A stretch of 24,369 bases of DNA. Origin: Actinomycetes bacterium. GTDB lineage: Bacteria; Actinomycetota; Acidimicrobiia; Acidimicrobiales; Palsa-688. The notes below the pieces were generated by a model. The model ran no database searches and had not been told where the DNA came from. It worked only from the letters and a program-made list of their open reading frames with translations. This document shows, in pieces, positions 6,121 through 14,149 of the stretch. The DNA lies in the NCBI GenBank assembly GCA_021827225.1, contig JAKAXG010000007.1, positions 1 through 24,369 of the forward strand. The letters run 5' to 3'. The position numbers and the translations under genes are program-made. How positions within the stretch are numbered: position 1 is the first letter of the stretch; every line of letters starts with the position of its first letter.

Positions 6121-7221
6121 GTGAGCACCCCGCCCGACCCTCCGCTCGTGGCGCCCGGCCGTGGTTGGTGGTCGAGGGCGTGGCCCGTCGCCAAGGTCGT
6201 CGTCGTGCTGGCGGCCATCGGTATAGCGGCGTGGGCCATCTCCGGCAAGACCGATGAGCTCCGGGGGGTCACCGGCTACCTGGACCGGCTGCACTGGACC
6301 TGGGTGGTGGTGGCGGCGGTGGCCGAGGTGGCCTGCTACCTGGCCCTCAGCCAGTTGCAGAGGCGGCTGCTGCGGGCCGGCCGGGTGAAGATCCCCGTCC
6401 CCCAGATGTTCGGGATCACCATGGCCGGCTCGGCCATCCAGAGCTCCTTCCCCGGCGGCAGCGTCGTCTACCTGGCCTACCTGTTCCGCCAGTTCCGCCG
6501 CTGGGGGGCCGACGACCTCCTGGCCACCTGGGTCATTCTCGCGTTCAACGTGGTCACCTTCTCGGCGCTGGCCGTCATCTCCGCCGTGGGCCTGGCGCTG
6601 GCCGCGTCGGAGGGCACCACCTACGACCTGGTCGAGGCCATCCTCGGCATCCTCCTGGCCGCCATGCTGTTCCTGCTCGCCATCTCCGAGCGTCGCCGGC
6701 TTCTCCCCCACGTGACCCGGGCGGTGCGCCTGTCACAGAGGGTGCTGCGCCGGCCGCACCTCGGCACCCCGCCGGCCGAGGTGGTGTCGCGCTGGACCCG
6801 GGAGCTGGCGGTGGTCAGCCCCTCCCGGGGCGTGTGGGCGCGGGCCGGGGTCATGAGCCTGGCCAACTGGCTGTCCGACCTGGCCTGCCTGACCCTGTCG
6901 TTCATGGCCGTCGGAGTGGGGGTCCCGTGGCGGGGACTCCTGCTGGCCTACGGCGCCGGCCAGCTGGCCTCCACCCTGCCCATCACTCCCGGTGGCCTGG
7001 GCGCCGTCGAGGGGTCGCTCACCGTCGCCCTCGTCACCTTCGGCGGCGCCACCCAGTCGACGGTGGCCGCCGTGCTGCTCTACCGGTTGCTGTCCTTCTG
7101 GCTGGTGCTACCCGTCGGTTGGTTCTGCTGGGCCGCTCTGGCGGTGGCCGGGCGGCGCAACCCTCCGCTGCCTGTCCAGGTGCCGGCGCTAGAGTCCCCC
7201 GGGTCGGCCGCGTCCCCATGA
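6121..7221 (+). CDS. LPG_synthase_TM / UPF0104 (YbhN-like) flippase-like membrane protein
   Basis: This 366-aa polytopic protein has about eight hydrophobic segments. It carries the signature of the lysylphosphatidylglycerol-synthase TM region family near the C-terminus, LASTLPITPGGLGAVEGSLT, and a typical mid-segment GSAIQSSFPGGSVVYLAYLF. Family members are thought to move or modify phospholipids or glycolipids. No aminoacyl-transferase (DUF2156) domain is attached, so only the membrane half is present. The GTG start at 6121 has no Shine-Dalgarno but has a -10-like GAAAAT (6106-6111) 9 nt upstream. Its stop overlaps the ATG of the lipoprotein gene by 4 nt, so the two are probably co-translated. 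The substrate cannot be read from the sequence. Confidence 0.85.
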   Translation: MSTPPDPPLVAPGRGWWSRAWPVAKVVVVLAAIGIAAWAISGKTDELRGVTGYLDRLHWTWVVVAAVAEVACYLALSQLQRRLLRAGRVKIPVPQMFGITMAGSAIQSSFPGGSVVYLAYLFRQFRRWGADDLLATWVILAFNVVTFSALAVISAVGLALAASEGTTYDLVEAILGILLAAMLFLLAISERRRLLPHVTRAVRLSQRVLRRPHLGTPPAEVVSRWTRELAVVSPSRGVWARAGVMSLANWLSDLACLTLSFMAVGVGVPWRGLLLAYGAGQLASTLPITPGGLGAVEGSLTVALVTFGGATQSTVAAVLLYRLLSFWLVLPVGWFCWAALAVAGRRNPPLPVQVPALESPGSAASP

Positions 7222-7655
7222 GAACGTGCGCCCGGGAGCACCGGGCTCTGACCGCGATGGTGGTGCTGGTCGCGTCCATAGGCCTGGCCGGATGCGGGGC
7301 GGCCACGCCGGGAGTGTCCAACGGGTCCGTTTCGGCCTGTTACCGGGCCATTCCGGTCGGCCGTAACGCCCTGCACGACCCGTCGGCCAAGCTGATCGGC
7401 GTCCACCGCATCCCCGTCGACGCCGTCCGCAGCCACCTGCCGGCCCCGGCCCGGGCCGAGCTGGCCGCCGAGAACGACACCGCGGTCTGCACCATGGCCT
7501 TCCGCGGCACCTTCGCCCCCGGGCAGGTGGAGCTGGCCCCGGGCGGCCAGCAGGGCGACTACGCGCTCGTGCTGGTGTCCAGCCGCCGGCTCCACCTGGT
7601 GGCGACCATCGTGTTGAAGCAACTCCCCCACGCTTTCGGGGGGCGGACCCTCTGA
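7218..7655 (+). CDS. Small secreted lipoprotein, function unknown
   Basis: This 145-aa protein has a type II signal peptide: R6 and R9, a hydrophobic core TAMVVLVASIGLAG, and a lipobox LAGC with the lipidated Cys at residue 26. The mature part is small (about 120 aa) and has only two further Cys (C42 in SACYRAIP and C94 in AVCTMAF), which could form a disulfide. I recognise no domain. The ATG at 7218 overlaps the upstream UPF0104 stop as ATGA, and a DNA methyltransferase gene starts 7 nt after its stop, so all three may form one transcript. It would be a substrate of the Lgt/LspA pathway and perhaps of the Lnt encoded later in the window. Confidence 0.75.
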   Translation: MRTCAREHRALTAMVVLVASIGLAGCGAATPGVSNGSVSACYRAIPVGRNALHDPSAKLIGVHRIPVDAVRSHLPAPARAELAAENDTAVCTMAFRGTFAPGQVELAPGGQQGDYALVLVSSRRLHLVATIVLKQLPHAFGGRTL

Positions 7656-7662
7656 CAGCCCC

Positions 7663-8724
7663 ATGATCAAGTACCTCGGGTCGAAGCGCAGGCTGGTGCC
7701 GGTGCTCGGCGAGCTGCTGGGGCGCTCCGGCGCCGACCGGGCCATCGACCTGTTCACCGGCACCACCCGGGTGGCGCAGGCGTGGAAGCGTCGGGGCGCC
7801 CACGTGACGGCGGTCGACTCGGCCCGCTACTCGGCGGTGCTCGCCGAGTGTTTCATCGCCGTCGATGCCCGGGCGCTGGACCTGACGGGTCTCGGGGCGT
7901 TCCTCGGTCAGCTGCAGAACCTCGACGGGGTGAACGGCTACGTCACCGAGACCTTCAGCCGGCGGGCCCGTTACTTCCAGGAGCACAACGCTCGGCGCAT
8001 CGACGCCGTGCGCGACGCCATCGAGAGCCTGGGACCCGACCACCCGTGGCGGCCGGTGCTGCTCAGCGCCCTGCTGCTGGCCGCCGACCGGGTCGATTCG
8101 ACCACCGGGGTGCAGATGGCCTACCTCAAGACCTGGTCCCCCCGGTCGTTCGCCCCGCTCGAGCTGCGCCTGCCCGACCTGCTGCCGGGCGGCGGGCGGG
8201 CCGTGCGCGGCGACGCCGTGGAGGTGGTCGCCGGCCTGCCCGAGGCCGGTCTCGCCTACCTGGACCCGCCGTACAACCAGCACCGCTACAACGGCAACTA
8301 CCACGTCTGGGAGACCCTCGTCGCCTGGGACGCCCCCGCCCACTACGGGGTGGCCTGCAAGCGGGTGGACCTGCGGGACCCGGCCTCCGCCAGCGTCTTC
8401 AACCGCCGGCGGGACGCGCCGGCCGCCCTGGCCCGGCTGGTCCGGGAGGTCCCGGCGGAGGTGGTGATGATCTCCGGCAGCGACGAGGGCTGGGTCGGCC
8501 CGGAGGAGCTGGCCGACATGGCGGCCGAGCGCGGCGAGGTGGCGATCCTGGCCTTCGACTCCAAGCGCTACGTGGGCGCCCAGATCGGCATCCACAACCA
8601 GAAGGGGGAAAAGGTCGGCCGGGTCGGCCGCACCCGCAACATCGAGTACCTCGTCGTGGCCGGACCGCCGGCCCGGGTCCGGCGGATGTGCGCCGGCTAC
8701 GAGGCGGTGGCCGTCAGCCGGTGA
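7663..8724 (+). CDS. D12-class N6-adenine DNA methyltransferase (orphan)
   Basis: This 353-aa protein has the alpha-class adenine methyltransferase motif order. Motif X is at the N-terminus (KYLGSKRR, 3-10), the SAM-binding motif I is DLFTGTTRVA (29-38), and catalytic motif IV is DPPY (201-204) within LAYLDPPYNQHRYNGNYHVW. A target-recognition-like insert lies between. It would methylate N6 of adenine in a specific DNA site. No restriction endonuclease or specificity subunit is adjacent, so it appears to be an orphan enzyme. I recall similar solitary proteins in other actinobacteria. It starts 7 nt after the lipoprotein gene without a Shine-Dalgarno. Its last 11 bp overlap the end of the convergent sigma factor gene. 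The recognition sequence cannot be predicted. Confidence 0.85.
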   Translation: MIKYLGSKRRLVPVLGELLGRSGADRAIDLFTGTTRVAQAWKRRGAHVTAVDSARYSAVLAECFIAVDARALDLTGLGAFLGQLQNLDGVNGYVTETFSRRARYFQEHNARRIDAVRDAIESLGPDHPWRPVLLSALLLAADRVDSTTGVQMAYLKTWSPRSFAPLELRLPDLLPGGGRAVRGDAVEVVAGLPEAGLAYLDPPYNQHRYNGNYHVWETLVAWDAPAHYGVACKRVDLRDPASASVFNRRRDAPAALARLVREVPAEVVMISGSDEGWVGPEELADMAAERGEVAILAFDSKRYVGAQIGIHNQKGEKVGRVGRTRNIEYLVVAGPPARVRRMCAGYEAVAVSR

Positions 8725-9649
8725 GCAGCTCCCGGGCGCCCCGGTCGGTGGAGGGGTGGCGCAGCTTGGACATGGCCCGGGCCTCGATCTGGCGGATGCG
8801 CTCCCTGGTCAGGCTGAAGTGCTCGCCCACCTCGTCCAGGGTGCGGGGCTCGCCCCGGTCCAGGCCGAAGCGCAGCCGCAGTATCTCGCGTTCCCGTTCG
8901 TCGAGGGCGATGAGCATCTTGTTCACCTCGCCCGACAGCAGGGCGGCGGCGGCGGCGTCGAAGGGCGACACCGCCGAACGGTCCTCGACCACGTCGCCCA
9001 GCTCGGCGTCACCGTCCTCGCGCAGAGGCTCGGACAACGACAGCGGCTCGGCGGCGTGCCGGAGGATCTCGGTGACCTTCTCCTCTTCGAGCTCCAGGTC
9101 GGCGGCCAGCTCTGCCACCGTCGGCCGTCGGCCGAGCTGGCCCTCCAGACGGCCCCGGGCCTTGGTGACCCGGGTGAGGAGGTCGCCGGCGTGGACGGGC
9201 AGGCGGACGGTGCGGCCGGTGTTGGCGATGCCCCGGGTGATGGCCTGGCGGATCCACCACGTGGCGTAGGTGGAGAACTTGAAGCCCTTGCGCCAGTCGA
9301 ACTTCTCGACGGCGTGCATGAGGCCCAGGTTGCCCTCCTGGACCAGGTCGAGGAGAGGCAGCTCGGCGGCCTGGTACTTCTTGGCGATGGAGACCACCAG
9401 CCGGAGGTTGGCCTTGACGAACGTCTCGGCGGCATCGTCGCCGTCGCGGATCAGACGGCGAAGCTCCCGCTTGCGGGCGGGGGTGATGCTCTTGCCCGAA
9501 GCCATCTCGGCCCGGGCTTCCCGCCCGGCCTCGATGGCCTGAGCCAGGCGTGCTTCGTCATCCTTGGTGAGCAGGGCATGCTTACCGATGTCGTTCAGGT
9601 AGAGGCGGACCAAGTCCTCCTCTGGCTGAGCGGCGTGGTTGTTGGGCAC
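8714..9649 (-). CDS. RNA polymerase sigma-70 factor, RpoD/SigB-like (no region 1.1)
   Basis: This 311-aa sigma factor has region 1.2 (EEDLVRLYLNDIGKHALLT, from about residue 10) and region 2 with the core-binding LLDLVQEGNLGLMHAVEKFD and the -10 recognition helix KFSTYATWWIRQAI. Region 3 starts at TVRLPVHAGDLL, and region 4 carries the -35 helix-turn-helix TLDEVGEHFSLTRERIRQIE. The acidic region 1.1 of long primary sigmas is absent, which suggests a group 2 factor; some actinobacterial principal sigmas are also short, so this is not certain. The start is GTG at 9649 with a purine-rich GAGGA close upstream. It is divergent from the marR gene and converges on the methyltransferase gene with an 11-bp overlap. 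Confidence 0.9.
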   Translation of the reverse strand: MPNNHAAQPEEDLVRLYLNDIGKHALLTKDDEARLAQAIEAGREARAEMASGKSITPARKRELRRLIRDGDDAAETFVKANLRLVVSIAKKYQAAELPLLDLVQEGNLGLMHAVEKFDWRKGFKFSTYATWWIRQAITRGIANTGRTVRLPVHAGDLLTRVTKARGRLEGQLGRRPTVAELAADLELEEEKVTEILRHAAEPLSLSEPLREDGDAELGDVVEDRSAVSPFDAAAAALLSGEVNKMLIALDEREREILRLRFGLDRGEPRTLDEVGEHFSLTRERIRQIEARAMSKLRHPSTDRGARELLTG

Positions 9650-9719
9650 TCGTCCTCGTCTTTCCCGATGTACCCGGACAGGTCATCCGTGGCGTCTTCT
9701 CGGAGCCGCCAGACACCAA

Positions 9720-9748
9720 ATCTTACCTGATGAAAGCCGTTTCGTGAA
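9720..9748 (-). promoter_or_regulatory. Promoter candidate for the sigma factor gene
   Basis: On the minus strand TTCACG (9748-9743) and TAAGAT (9725-9720) are separated by 17 nt. The expected start is near 9713, leaving a leader of about 64 nt before the GTG. Confidence 0.55.
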
Positions 9749-9816
9749 GGGTAGAAACCTGCAGAAGTCGTTGTGGAAGCAAGCGCTGGGCGGGCTTTTG
9801 CCCGTAGCCTTGAGAC

Positions 9817-10311
9817 ATGTCGGTCGAGTTCGCCGCACCACCGCCTGAGACCTCCTCGGCCTCCGTCCGCTGGCTGTCCGACGGGGAGCAGGAGGTCTGG
9901 CGCCAGCTGCTCGCTGTCGAGGCCCGGCTGCACGACCGGCTCGACCGGGAGCTGCGCGACGCCCACGGCGTGACCCTCGGGGAGTATGCGGTGCTGGTTC
10001 ACCTGTCCGAGGCCGGCCCCGGCGGTCTGCGGATGTCGGACCTGGCCGACCGGTTGGGCCTGTCGAGGAGCGGTCTCACCCGGCGCATAGACGGACTGGT
10101 CAGGGCCGGGATGGTGACCCGGCACTCCTGCCCCAACGACGGGCGGGGCTCGATGGCCCAGCTGACCGGGACGGGCGCCGAGCGCCTGGCCGAGGCCGCC
10201 CCCACCCACGTGTCCGGGGTGCGGCGCTACCTGATCGACGTGCTCGGAGGCGACCTGGCCGGCCTGGCCGAGGGGCTCCGGCGGGTCGAGGAGGCCCTGG
10301 AGCCCCGCTGA
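9817..10311 (+). CDS. MarR-family transcriptional regulator
   Basis: This 164-aa protein has the MarR architecture. An N-terminal helix begins RWLSDGEQEVWRQLLAVEARLHDRLD. A winged helix-turn-helix follows (about residues 53-110), with LRMSDLADRLGLSRSGLTRRIDGLV as the DNA-reading part and GMVTRHSCPNDGRGSMAQLT as the wing with its conserved DxRG-like motif. C-terminal dimerisation helices end the protein. It would act as a dimeric repressor relieved by a small ligand; targets are unknown. It is divergent from the sigma factor gene across 167 bp, so autoregulation and control of that gene are both possible. A -10-like TAGCCT at 9805-9810 lies 6 nt before the ATG and no Shine-Dalgarno is seen, suggesting a leaderless message. 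Confidence 0.88.
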   Translation: MSVEFAAPPPETSSASVRWLSDGEQEVWRQLLAVEARLHDRLDRELRDAHGVTLGEYAVLVHLSEAGPGGLRMSDLADRLGLSRSGLTRRIDGLVRAGMVTRHSCPNDGRGSMAQLTGTGAERLAEAAPTHVSGVRRYLIDVLGGDLAGLAEGLRRVEEALEPR

Positions 10312-10317
10312 GCCCGG

Positions 10318-10338
10318 CCGCCGGGACGGCCCCGGCGG
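10318..10338. terminator. Bidirectional hairpin between convergent marR and rhodanese genes
   Basis: CCGCCGGG and CCCGGCGG form a perfect 8-bp stem around a 5-nt loop ACGGC, filling most of the 28-bp convergent gap. There is no T-run, as is common for GC-rich actinobacterial terminators. Confidence 0.5.
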
Positions 10339-10339
10339 G

Positions 10340-10672
10340 TCAGTGGGGGGAGCCGCCGCTGACCACGTCGCCGCCCCGCTCGATCCAGCCGTTGGTGCCC
10401 CCGGCGACCGAGACCGCCGGGTAGCCGGCTTCTGCCAGGGCCCTCGCCGCGGCCAGGCTGCGGCCGCCCACCGCGCAGATCACGTAGAGCGGGTCGGCGT
10501 CGGGGATCTCGTCCTGACGGGCGGCCAGCTCCCCGAGGGGGATGAGCACGGCTCCGGGCACGTGGGCGCCGTGGTACTCGTCGGGGTTGCGCACGTCGAG
10601 GACGGTCGCCCCCTCGGCATGGGCCCGGGCGAAGGTCTGCAGGTCTACTTCGAGGGAGTTGGAATCGCTCAC
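10340..10672 (-). CDS. Single-domain rhodanese-like sulfurtransferase
   Basis: This 110-aa protein consists of one rhodanese domain: VLDVRNPDEYHGAHVPGAVLIPL near the start, then the active-site loop beginning at Cys66 (ICAVGGRS), which would carry the persulfide. The GGTNGW motif near the end is typical. It probably moves sulfur in the cytoplasm, with no signal peptide or membrane segment. The GTG start at 10672 follows the pdxH stop by 16 nt, with AGGGGAAG upstream. An ATG at 10680 is not in a usable frame because a stop follows two codons later. It is the last gene of the run that includes pyrE and pdxH. Confidence 0.88.
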   Translation of the reverse strand: MSDSNSLEVDLQTFARAHAEGATVLDVRNPDEYHGAHVPGAVLIPLGELAARQDEIPDADPLYVICAVGGRSLAAARALAEAGYPAVSVAGGTNGWIERGGDVVSGGSPH

Positions 10673-10688
10673 CCAGCCATTCTTCCCC

Positions 10689-11300
10689 TCAAGGGAACAA
10701 CCTCTCGATCTGCCAGGGCCCGACCGCCTCCTTCCGGTAGCGGAACCGGTCGTGGAGGCGGAAGGTGCCCTGCTGCCAGAACTCCACCTCCCGGGGCGCC
10801 AACCGGTAACCGCCCCACCACGGCGGCCGGGGCACCGGGGCGCCCTCGAAGCGGGCGGCGAACTCGGCCAGCCGGCCGTCTATCACCTCCCGGCCGTCCG
10901 CCACCCGGCTCTGTTCCGAGGCCCAGGCTCCGATCTGTGAGCCTCGCGGCCGGCTGGCGAAGTAGGCGTCGGACTCGGCGTCGGAGACCGCGGCGATGGG
11001 CCCGTTGACGCGCACCTGGCGGTCCACCACCTGCCAGCGGAAGGCGGCGGCGGCCCAGGGGTTGGCGCCGATCTCCGCCCCTTTGCGGCTCGAGCGGTTG
11101 GTGTAGAACACGAAGCCCCGCTCGTCGAAGCCCCGGAGCAGGACGAAACGGACGGACGGCCGGCTGTCAGCGGTGGCGGTGGCCATCGCCATCGCCTCCG
11201 GTTCGGGCTGTCCGGACGCCCGGGCCTCCTCGAACCACCGGGCGAACTGCTCCATCGGTTCGGCGGCCAGGTCGGCCCGGCGCAGCGATCTGTCGGGCAC
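10689..11300 (-). CDS. pdxH: Pyridoxamine/pyridoxine 5'-phosphate oxidase
   Basis: This 203-aa, FMN-dependent enzyme would oxidise pyridoxamine or pyridoxine phosphate to pyridoxal 5'-phosphate. Recognisable segments are AMAMATATADSRPSVRFVLL (start of the split barrel), GFVFYTNRSSRKGAEIGANP (FMN phosphate contacts), RQVRVNGPIAAVSDAESDAYFASRPRGSQIGAWAS, and the C-terminal RFRYRKEAVGPWQIERLFP. The last matches the family's conserved RLxP ending. Length is typical. The start is GTG at 11300, with AGGA 8 nt upstream inside the 10-bp gap after pyrE. It is probably co-transcribed with pyrE and the rhodanese gene. Confidence 0.93.
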   Translation of the reverse strand: MPDRSLRRADLAAEPMEQFARWFEEARASGQPEPEAMAMATATADSRPSVRFVLLRGFDERGFVFYTNRSSRKGAEIGANPWAAAAFRWQVVDRQVRVNGPIAAVSDAESDAYFASRPRGSQIGAWASEQSRVADGREVIDGRLAEFAARFEGAPVPRPPWWGGYRLAPREVEFWQQGTFRLHDRFRYRKEAVGPWQIERLFP

Positions 11301-11310
11301 CGCCGCGGTC

Positions 11311-11862
11311 CTAGAGCGCCTCGATGCCCAGGTCGACCCAGGTCAGCAGCGGGGTCCACGGGATCCCCGCCTCCTGGAACCGGGCGGCGACCGACGGGCT
11401 GCGGTCCAGCAGGGCGGTCGCCCCGATCACCTCCACGCCGAGCGCGGCGACCCGCTCGGCGGCCCGCAGCAGGGACCCTCCGGTCGACACCACGTCCTCG
11501 ACCATGAGGACCCTCTGCCCCTCGGTCAGCCTGGCGCCCTCGATCCACGCCTGGCGGCCGTGGCCCTTGGGCTCTTTCCGCACCGAGAACCAGGACGCCC
11601 CGCTGAGCATGGCCACGCCGTGGGCGAGGGCGTCGGCGCCCATGGTCGGCCCGCCCACTGCGTCGAACTCCCCGGCCACCAGGTCGACCACCGCCTGGCT
11701 GGCCTGGCGCAGGGCCGTTCCGGTGGAGATGGCGTACTTGCCGTCGATGTAATCCCGGCTCCAGCCGCCGGAGGTCAGCTGGAACGGCTCGGTTCTGCGC
11801 TCGTAGCCCATCCGGCGGACCAGGTCGGCCAGGGCGCGTCGGTCTTCGGCAGCGAAAGTCAT
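11311..11862 (-). CDS. pyrE: Orotate phosphoribosyltransferase
   Basis: This 183-aa enzyme would join orotate and PRPP to give orotidine 5'-phosphate in pyrimidine synthesis. The type I phosphoribosyltransferase PRPP motif is VLMVEDVVSTGGS (118-130), and the basic FSVRKEPKGHG segment (92-102) supplies the phosphate-binding lysines. SGGWSRDYIDGKY near residue 31 matches the family's substrate loop. The ATG at 11862 has no Shine-Dalgarno but follows a good -10 (TAGAAT) by 9 nt, which suggests a leaderless transcript. It lies 53 bp after the HelD-type gene and 10 bp before pdxH. Confidence 0.92.
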   Translation of the reverse strand: MTFAAEDRRALADLVRRMGYERRTEPFQLTSGGWSRDYIDGKYAISTGTALRQASQAVVDLVAGEFDAVGGPTMGADALAHGVAMLSGASWFSVRKEPKGHGRQAWIEGARLTEGQRVLMVEDVVSTGGSLLRAAERVAALGVEVIGATALLDRSPSVAARFQEAGIPWTPLLTWVDLGIEAL

Positions 11863-11871
11863 AGCCGGCCG

Positions 11872-11877
11872 ATTCTA
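11872..11877 (-). promoter_or_regulatory. -10 element candidate for pyrE
   Basis: TAGAAT (5/6 match to TATAAT) on the minus strand ends 9 nt before the pyrE ATG. No good -35 is visible. It implies independent, near-leaderless transcription of pyrE-pdxH-rhodanese. Confidence 0.45.
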
Positions 11878-11915
11878 CGGAGCCGGTCCGACGCTCCGGG
11901 GTACCCGGCGGCCTC

Positions 11916-14060
11916 TCAGGCCGAGTGCTGGGTGAGACCCAGCACGGTGGCCGGCAGCGGCTCGGAGTGGACTATGACGAGGCGCTGCGTCGCCCGGGTC
12001 ACCGCCACGTACAGGGCCCGCAGGCCCTGCGGGGACTCCGCCGCCACCCGTCCCGGCTCCACCACCGCCACCGCGTCGAACTCGAGTCCCTTGGCGTCGT
12101 CCACCGTGAGCAGGGTGAACTGCTCGTCGAGCGCGTCCCTGCCCGCCGTCCCGTACGGCAGGCCGGACCGTTCGAACGCGTGGATCATGGTGGACAGCAG
12201 GGACGGCGGGACGATCACGGCCGAGGTCCCGTTGGCGACGATGGCCGCCTCCCGCACCGCCTCCACCACGGACCCGGCCTGCCAGGCGCCCAGGGCGAAG
12301 CCGTCCGTGGCGATGGAGATGATCCGCGGGCTCTGGCCGGACGCCCGCACCGACTCGGGAGGGCGCATGCCGGGAGCGGCCTGCTCGAGGATCCGCCCGG
12401 CCAGCTCCATGATCTCCACCGGGGTGCGGTAGTTGACGGTGAGCTCGACCAGCCGCCACCCCCGACGGGGCGAGAGGTGCTCGACGATGGGCGCCCACGA
12501 CCCGGGCGACCACGCCCCGGTCGTCTGGGCCACGTCCCCCACGATGGTCATGGACCCCGACAGTGACCGCCTGGCCACCATGCGCAGCTGCATGGGGGAC
12601 AGGTCCTGGGTCTCGTCGACCACGACGTGTCCGTAGGTGCGGATCCCCTCGGGGTGCTCGGCGCTGGGCCGCCGGCGGGCACCGAGCAGGGCCTGGGCCT
12701 CGTCCAGCAGGGGGATGTCGGCCGGTGTCCAGGGGACCGGCTCGTCCGGGCGGCCCCGCTCCCGGAACAGCAGGGCCTGCTCGTCGGCGGAGAGGACCCC
12801 CCGTGAGGCCAGCTCTATCAGCGGCCGGGCGCCGAAGAGGTCGTGCAGCAGCTGCTCCGGGGTGAGCACCGGCCACATCCGGTCGAGGGCCTCGACCACG
12901 TGCGGCTCGCGCCGGAGGGCCCGGCCGAGCTCCTCCGCCGAGATCGGCTCCTCGTCGGGGCGGGTGGCCGAATCCTCGCCCGAGAGGGTCTCCGCCAGGT
13001 GGCGCCACAGCACCTGCTCGAGGGTGCGCCGGCGGGCGTTGTGGGTGCCCGGGCGTCTCTTGACAGCGGCGACCAGCTGGGCGGAGAGCGAAGGGGTGAT
13101 CCTGAGGAACCGTCCGCCGTAGGGGATCGCCGCCGTGTGCCGCAGAGGGCGTTGACGGTCGGTGATGGCACGGGCCACCACCCGGGCCATCCGGGCGTCC
13201 CCCTTGATCCGGGCCACCTCCTCGGATTCGCCGGTGCTGGCCCGCGTCGCCGCGTAGAGGCCGTTCACCGTCGACAGCTCCACCCCGGTCTCGTCCAGCG
13301 AGGGCAGCACGTGCTCGATGTAGCGCAGGAAGGTGGGGTTGGGGCCGAGGACGAGGACGCCCTGGCTCTCGAGCGGGAAGCGGTGGGTGTAGAGGAGGTA
13401 GGCGGCCCGGTGGAGGGCCACCGCCGTCTTGCCGGTGCCGGGCCCTCCCTGCACGACCAGGATCCCCGGCAGCGGGGCCCGGATGATCTCGTCCTGCTCC
13501 TTCTGGACCGTCGCCACGATGTCGCGCATGCGACCGGTCCGGGACCGCTCCAGCGTGGCCAGGAGGACCTGGGGTCCCGAGAGACCGAGACCCCGGCCCT
13601 CGTTGACCCCCTCCGGGTCGAACAGTTCGTCCTCCAGGTCCACCACCTTCTGGCCCTCGGTGAGGAAGTGGCGGCGCAGCGTGAGCCCCATCGGGTGCAT
13701 CCCGGTGGCCCGGTAGAACGGTTCGGCGATCGGGGCCCGCCAGTCGACCACCAGCGGCTCCTGGTCCTCGTCGGAGATGGCCAGCCGCCCGATGTGGAAC
13801 GCCTCCGGCCCGGCGGAGCCCTCGGTTCCGGCCCGGTCGATCCGTCCGAACACGAGCGACTCCCGCCCCAACTGGAGGTGCTCCAGCCGGCCCAGGCTGT
13901 TGCGCACCCGGATGTCGCGCTCGGTCACCGCCTGGAAGGTGCCGCCCCGCTCGCCGAAGGCGTCGCGCAGCATGGCTTCGGCGGCAGCTCGCATGGCGGC
14001 GAGCCGGGAGTAAGCCAGATCAACGTGCGCCTGCTCGGCCGGGACGTCGGGGTGGGGCAT
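11916..14060 (-). CDS. HelD/HelR-type superfamily 1 RNA polymerase-recycling ATPase
   Basis: This 714-aa protein has a long N-terminal arm-like helix region and the HelD-specific block ISDEDQEPLVVDWRAPIAEP (96-115). Walker A is GGPGTGKT (205-212), the Walker B/DEAD-like box is VVDETQD (480-486), motif IV-like ELTVNYRTP follows, and motif VI-like LYVAVTRATQRLVIVH is near the end. HelD proteins bind RNA polymerase rather than unwinding DNA and free it from stalled or inhibited complexes. The actinobacterial HelR branch can confer rifamycin tolerance. Whether this copy displaces rifampicin cannot be read from sequence. The start is ATG at 14060; a GTG at 14072 is in frame but too close to the -10. 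The frame upstream to 14507 is shadow coding. Confidence 0.88.
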   Translation of the reverse strand: MPHPDVPAEQAHVDLAYSRLAAMRAAAEAMLRDAFGERGGTFQAVTERDIRVRNSLGRLEHLQLGRESLVFGRIDRAGTEGSAGPEAFHIGRLAISDEDQEPLVVDWRAPIAEPFYRATGMHPMGLTLRRHFLTEGQKVVDLEDELFDPEGVNEGRGLGLSGPQVLLATLERSRTGRMRDIVATVQKEQDEIIRAPLPGILVVQGGPGTGKTAVALHRAAYLLYTHRFPLESQGVLVLGPNPTFLRYIEHVLPSLDETGVELSTVNGLYAATRASTGESEEVARIKGDARMARVVARAITDRQRPLRHTAAIPYGGRFLRITPSLSAQLVAAVKRRPGTHNARRRTLEQVLWRHLAETLSGEDSATRPDEEPISAEELGRALRREPHVVEALDRMWPVLTPEQLLHDLFGARPLIELASRGVLSADEQALLFRERGRPDEPVPWTPADIPLLDEAQALLGARRRPSAEHPEGIRTYGHVVVDETQDLSPMQLRMVARRSLSGSMTIVGDVAQTTGAWSPGSWAPIVEHLSPRRGWRLVELTVNYRTPVEIMELAGRILEQAAPGMRPPESVRASGQSPRIISIATDGFALGAWQAGSVVEAVREAAIVANGTSAVIVPPSLLSTMIHAFERSGLPYGTAGRDALDEQFTLLTVDDAKGLEFDAVAVVEPGRVAAESPQGLRALYVAVTRATQRLVIVHSEPLPATVLGLTQHSA

Positions 14061-14074
14061 ACGGGGAAACACCC

Positions 14075-14103
14075 ACTTTGCGTTGTGACGGGGCGGCGCG
14101 CAA
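14075..14103 (-). promoter_or_regulatory. Promoter candidate for the HelD-type gene
   Basis: On the minus strand TTGCGC (14103-14098) and CAAAGT (14080-14075) are 17 nt apart, with the expected start near 14068, only about 8 nt before the ATG. The -35 lies within a GC-rich imperfect palindrome (14090-14108). Confidence 0.45.
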
Positions 14104-14149
14104 GCCACGCCGGTGGCCGCCGTCAGCGGTCGTGGTCGAACCGGGCCTC

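Noticed and set aside
5857..6711. Extension of the CPBP frame through the repeat spacer
   Set aside because: The residues are Gly/Arg/Ala strings from the 13-bp repeats and antisense to the UPF0104 gene. The membrane protein begins at the ATG at 5856.
9791..9804. CGGGC-TTTT-GCCCG hairpin just before marR
   Set aside because: A 5-bp stem is expected often at this base composition. It may affect marR, but there is no support beyond its position.
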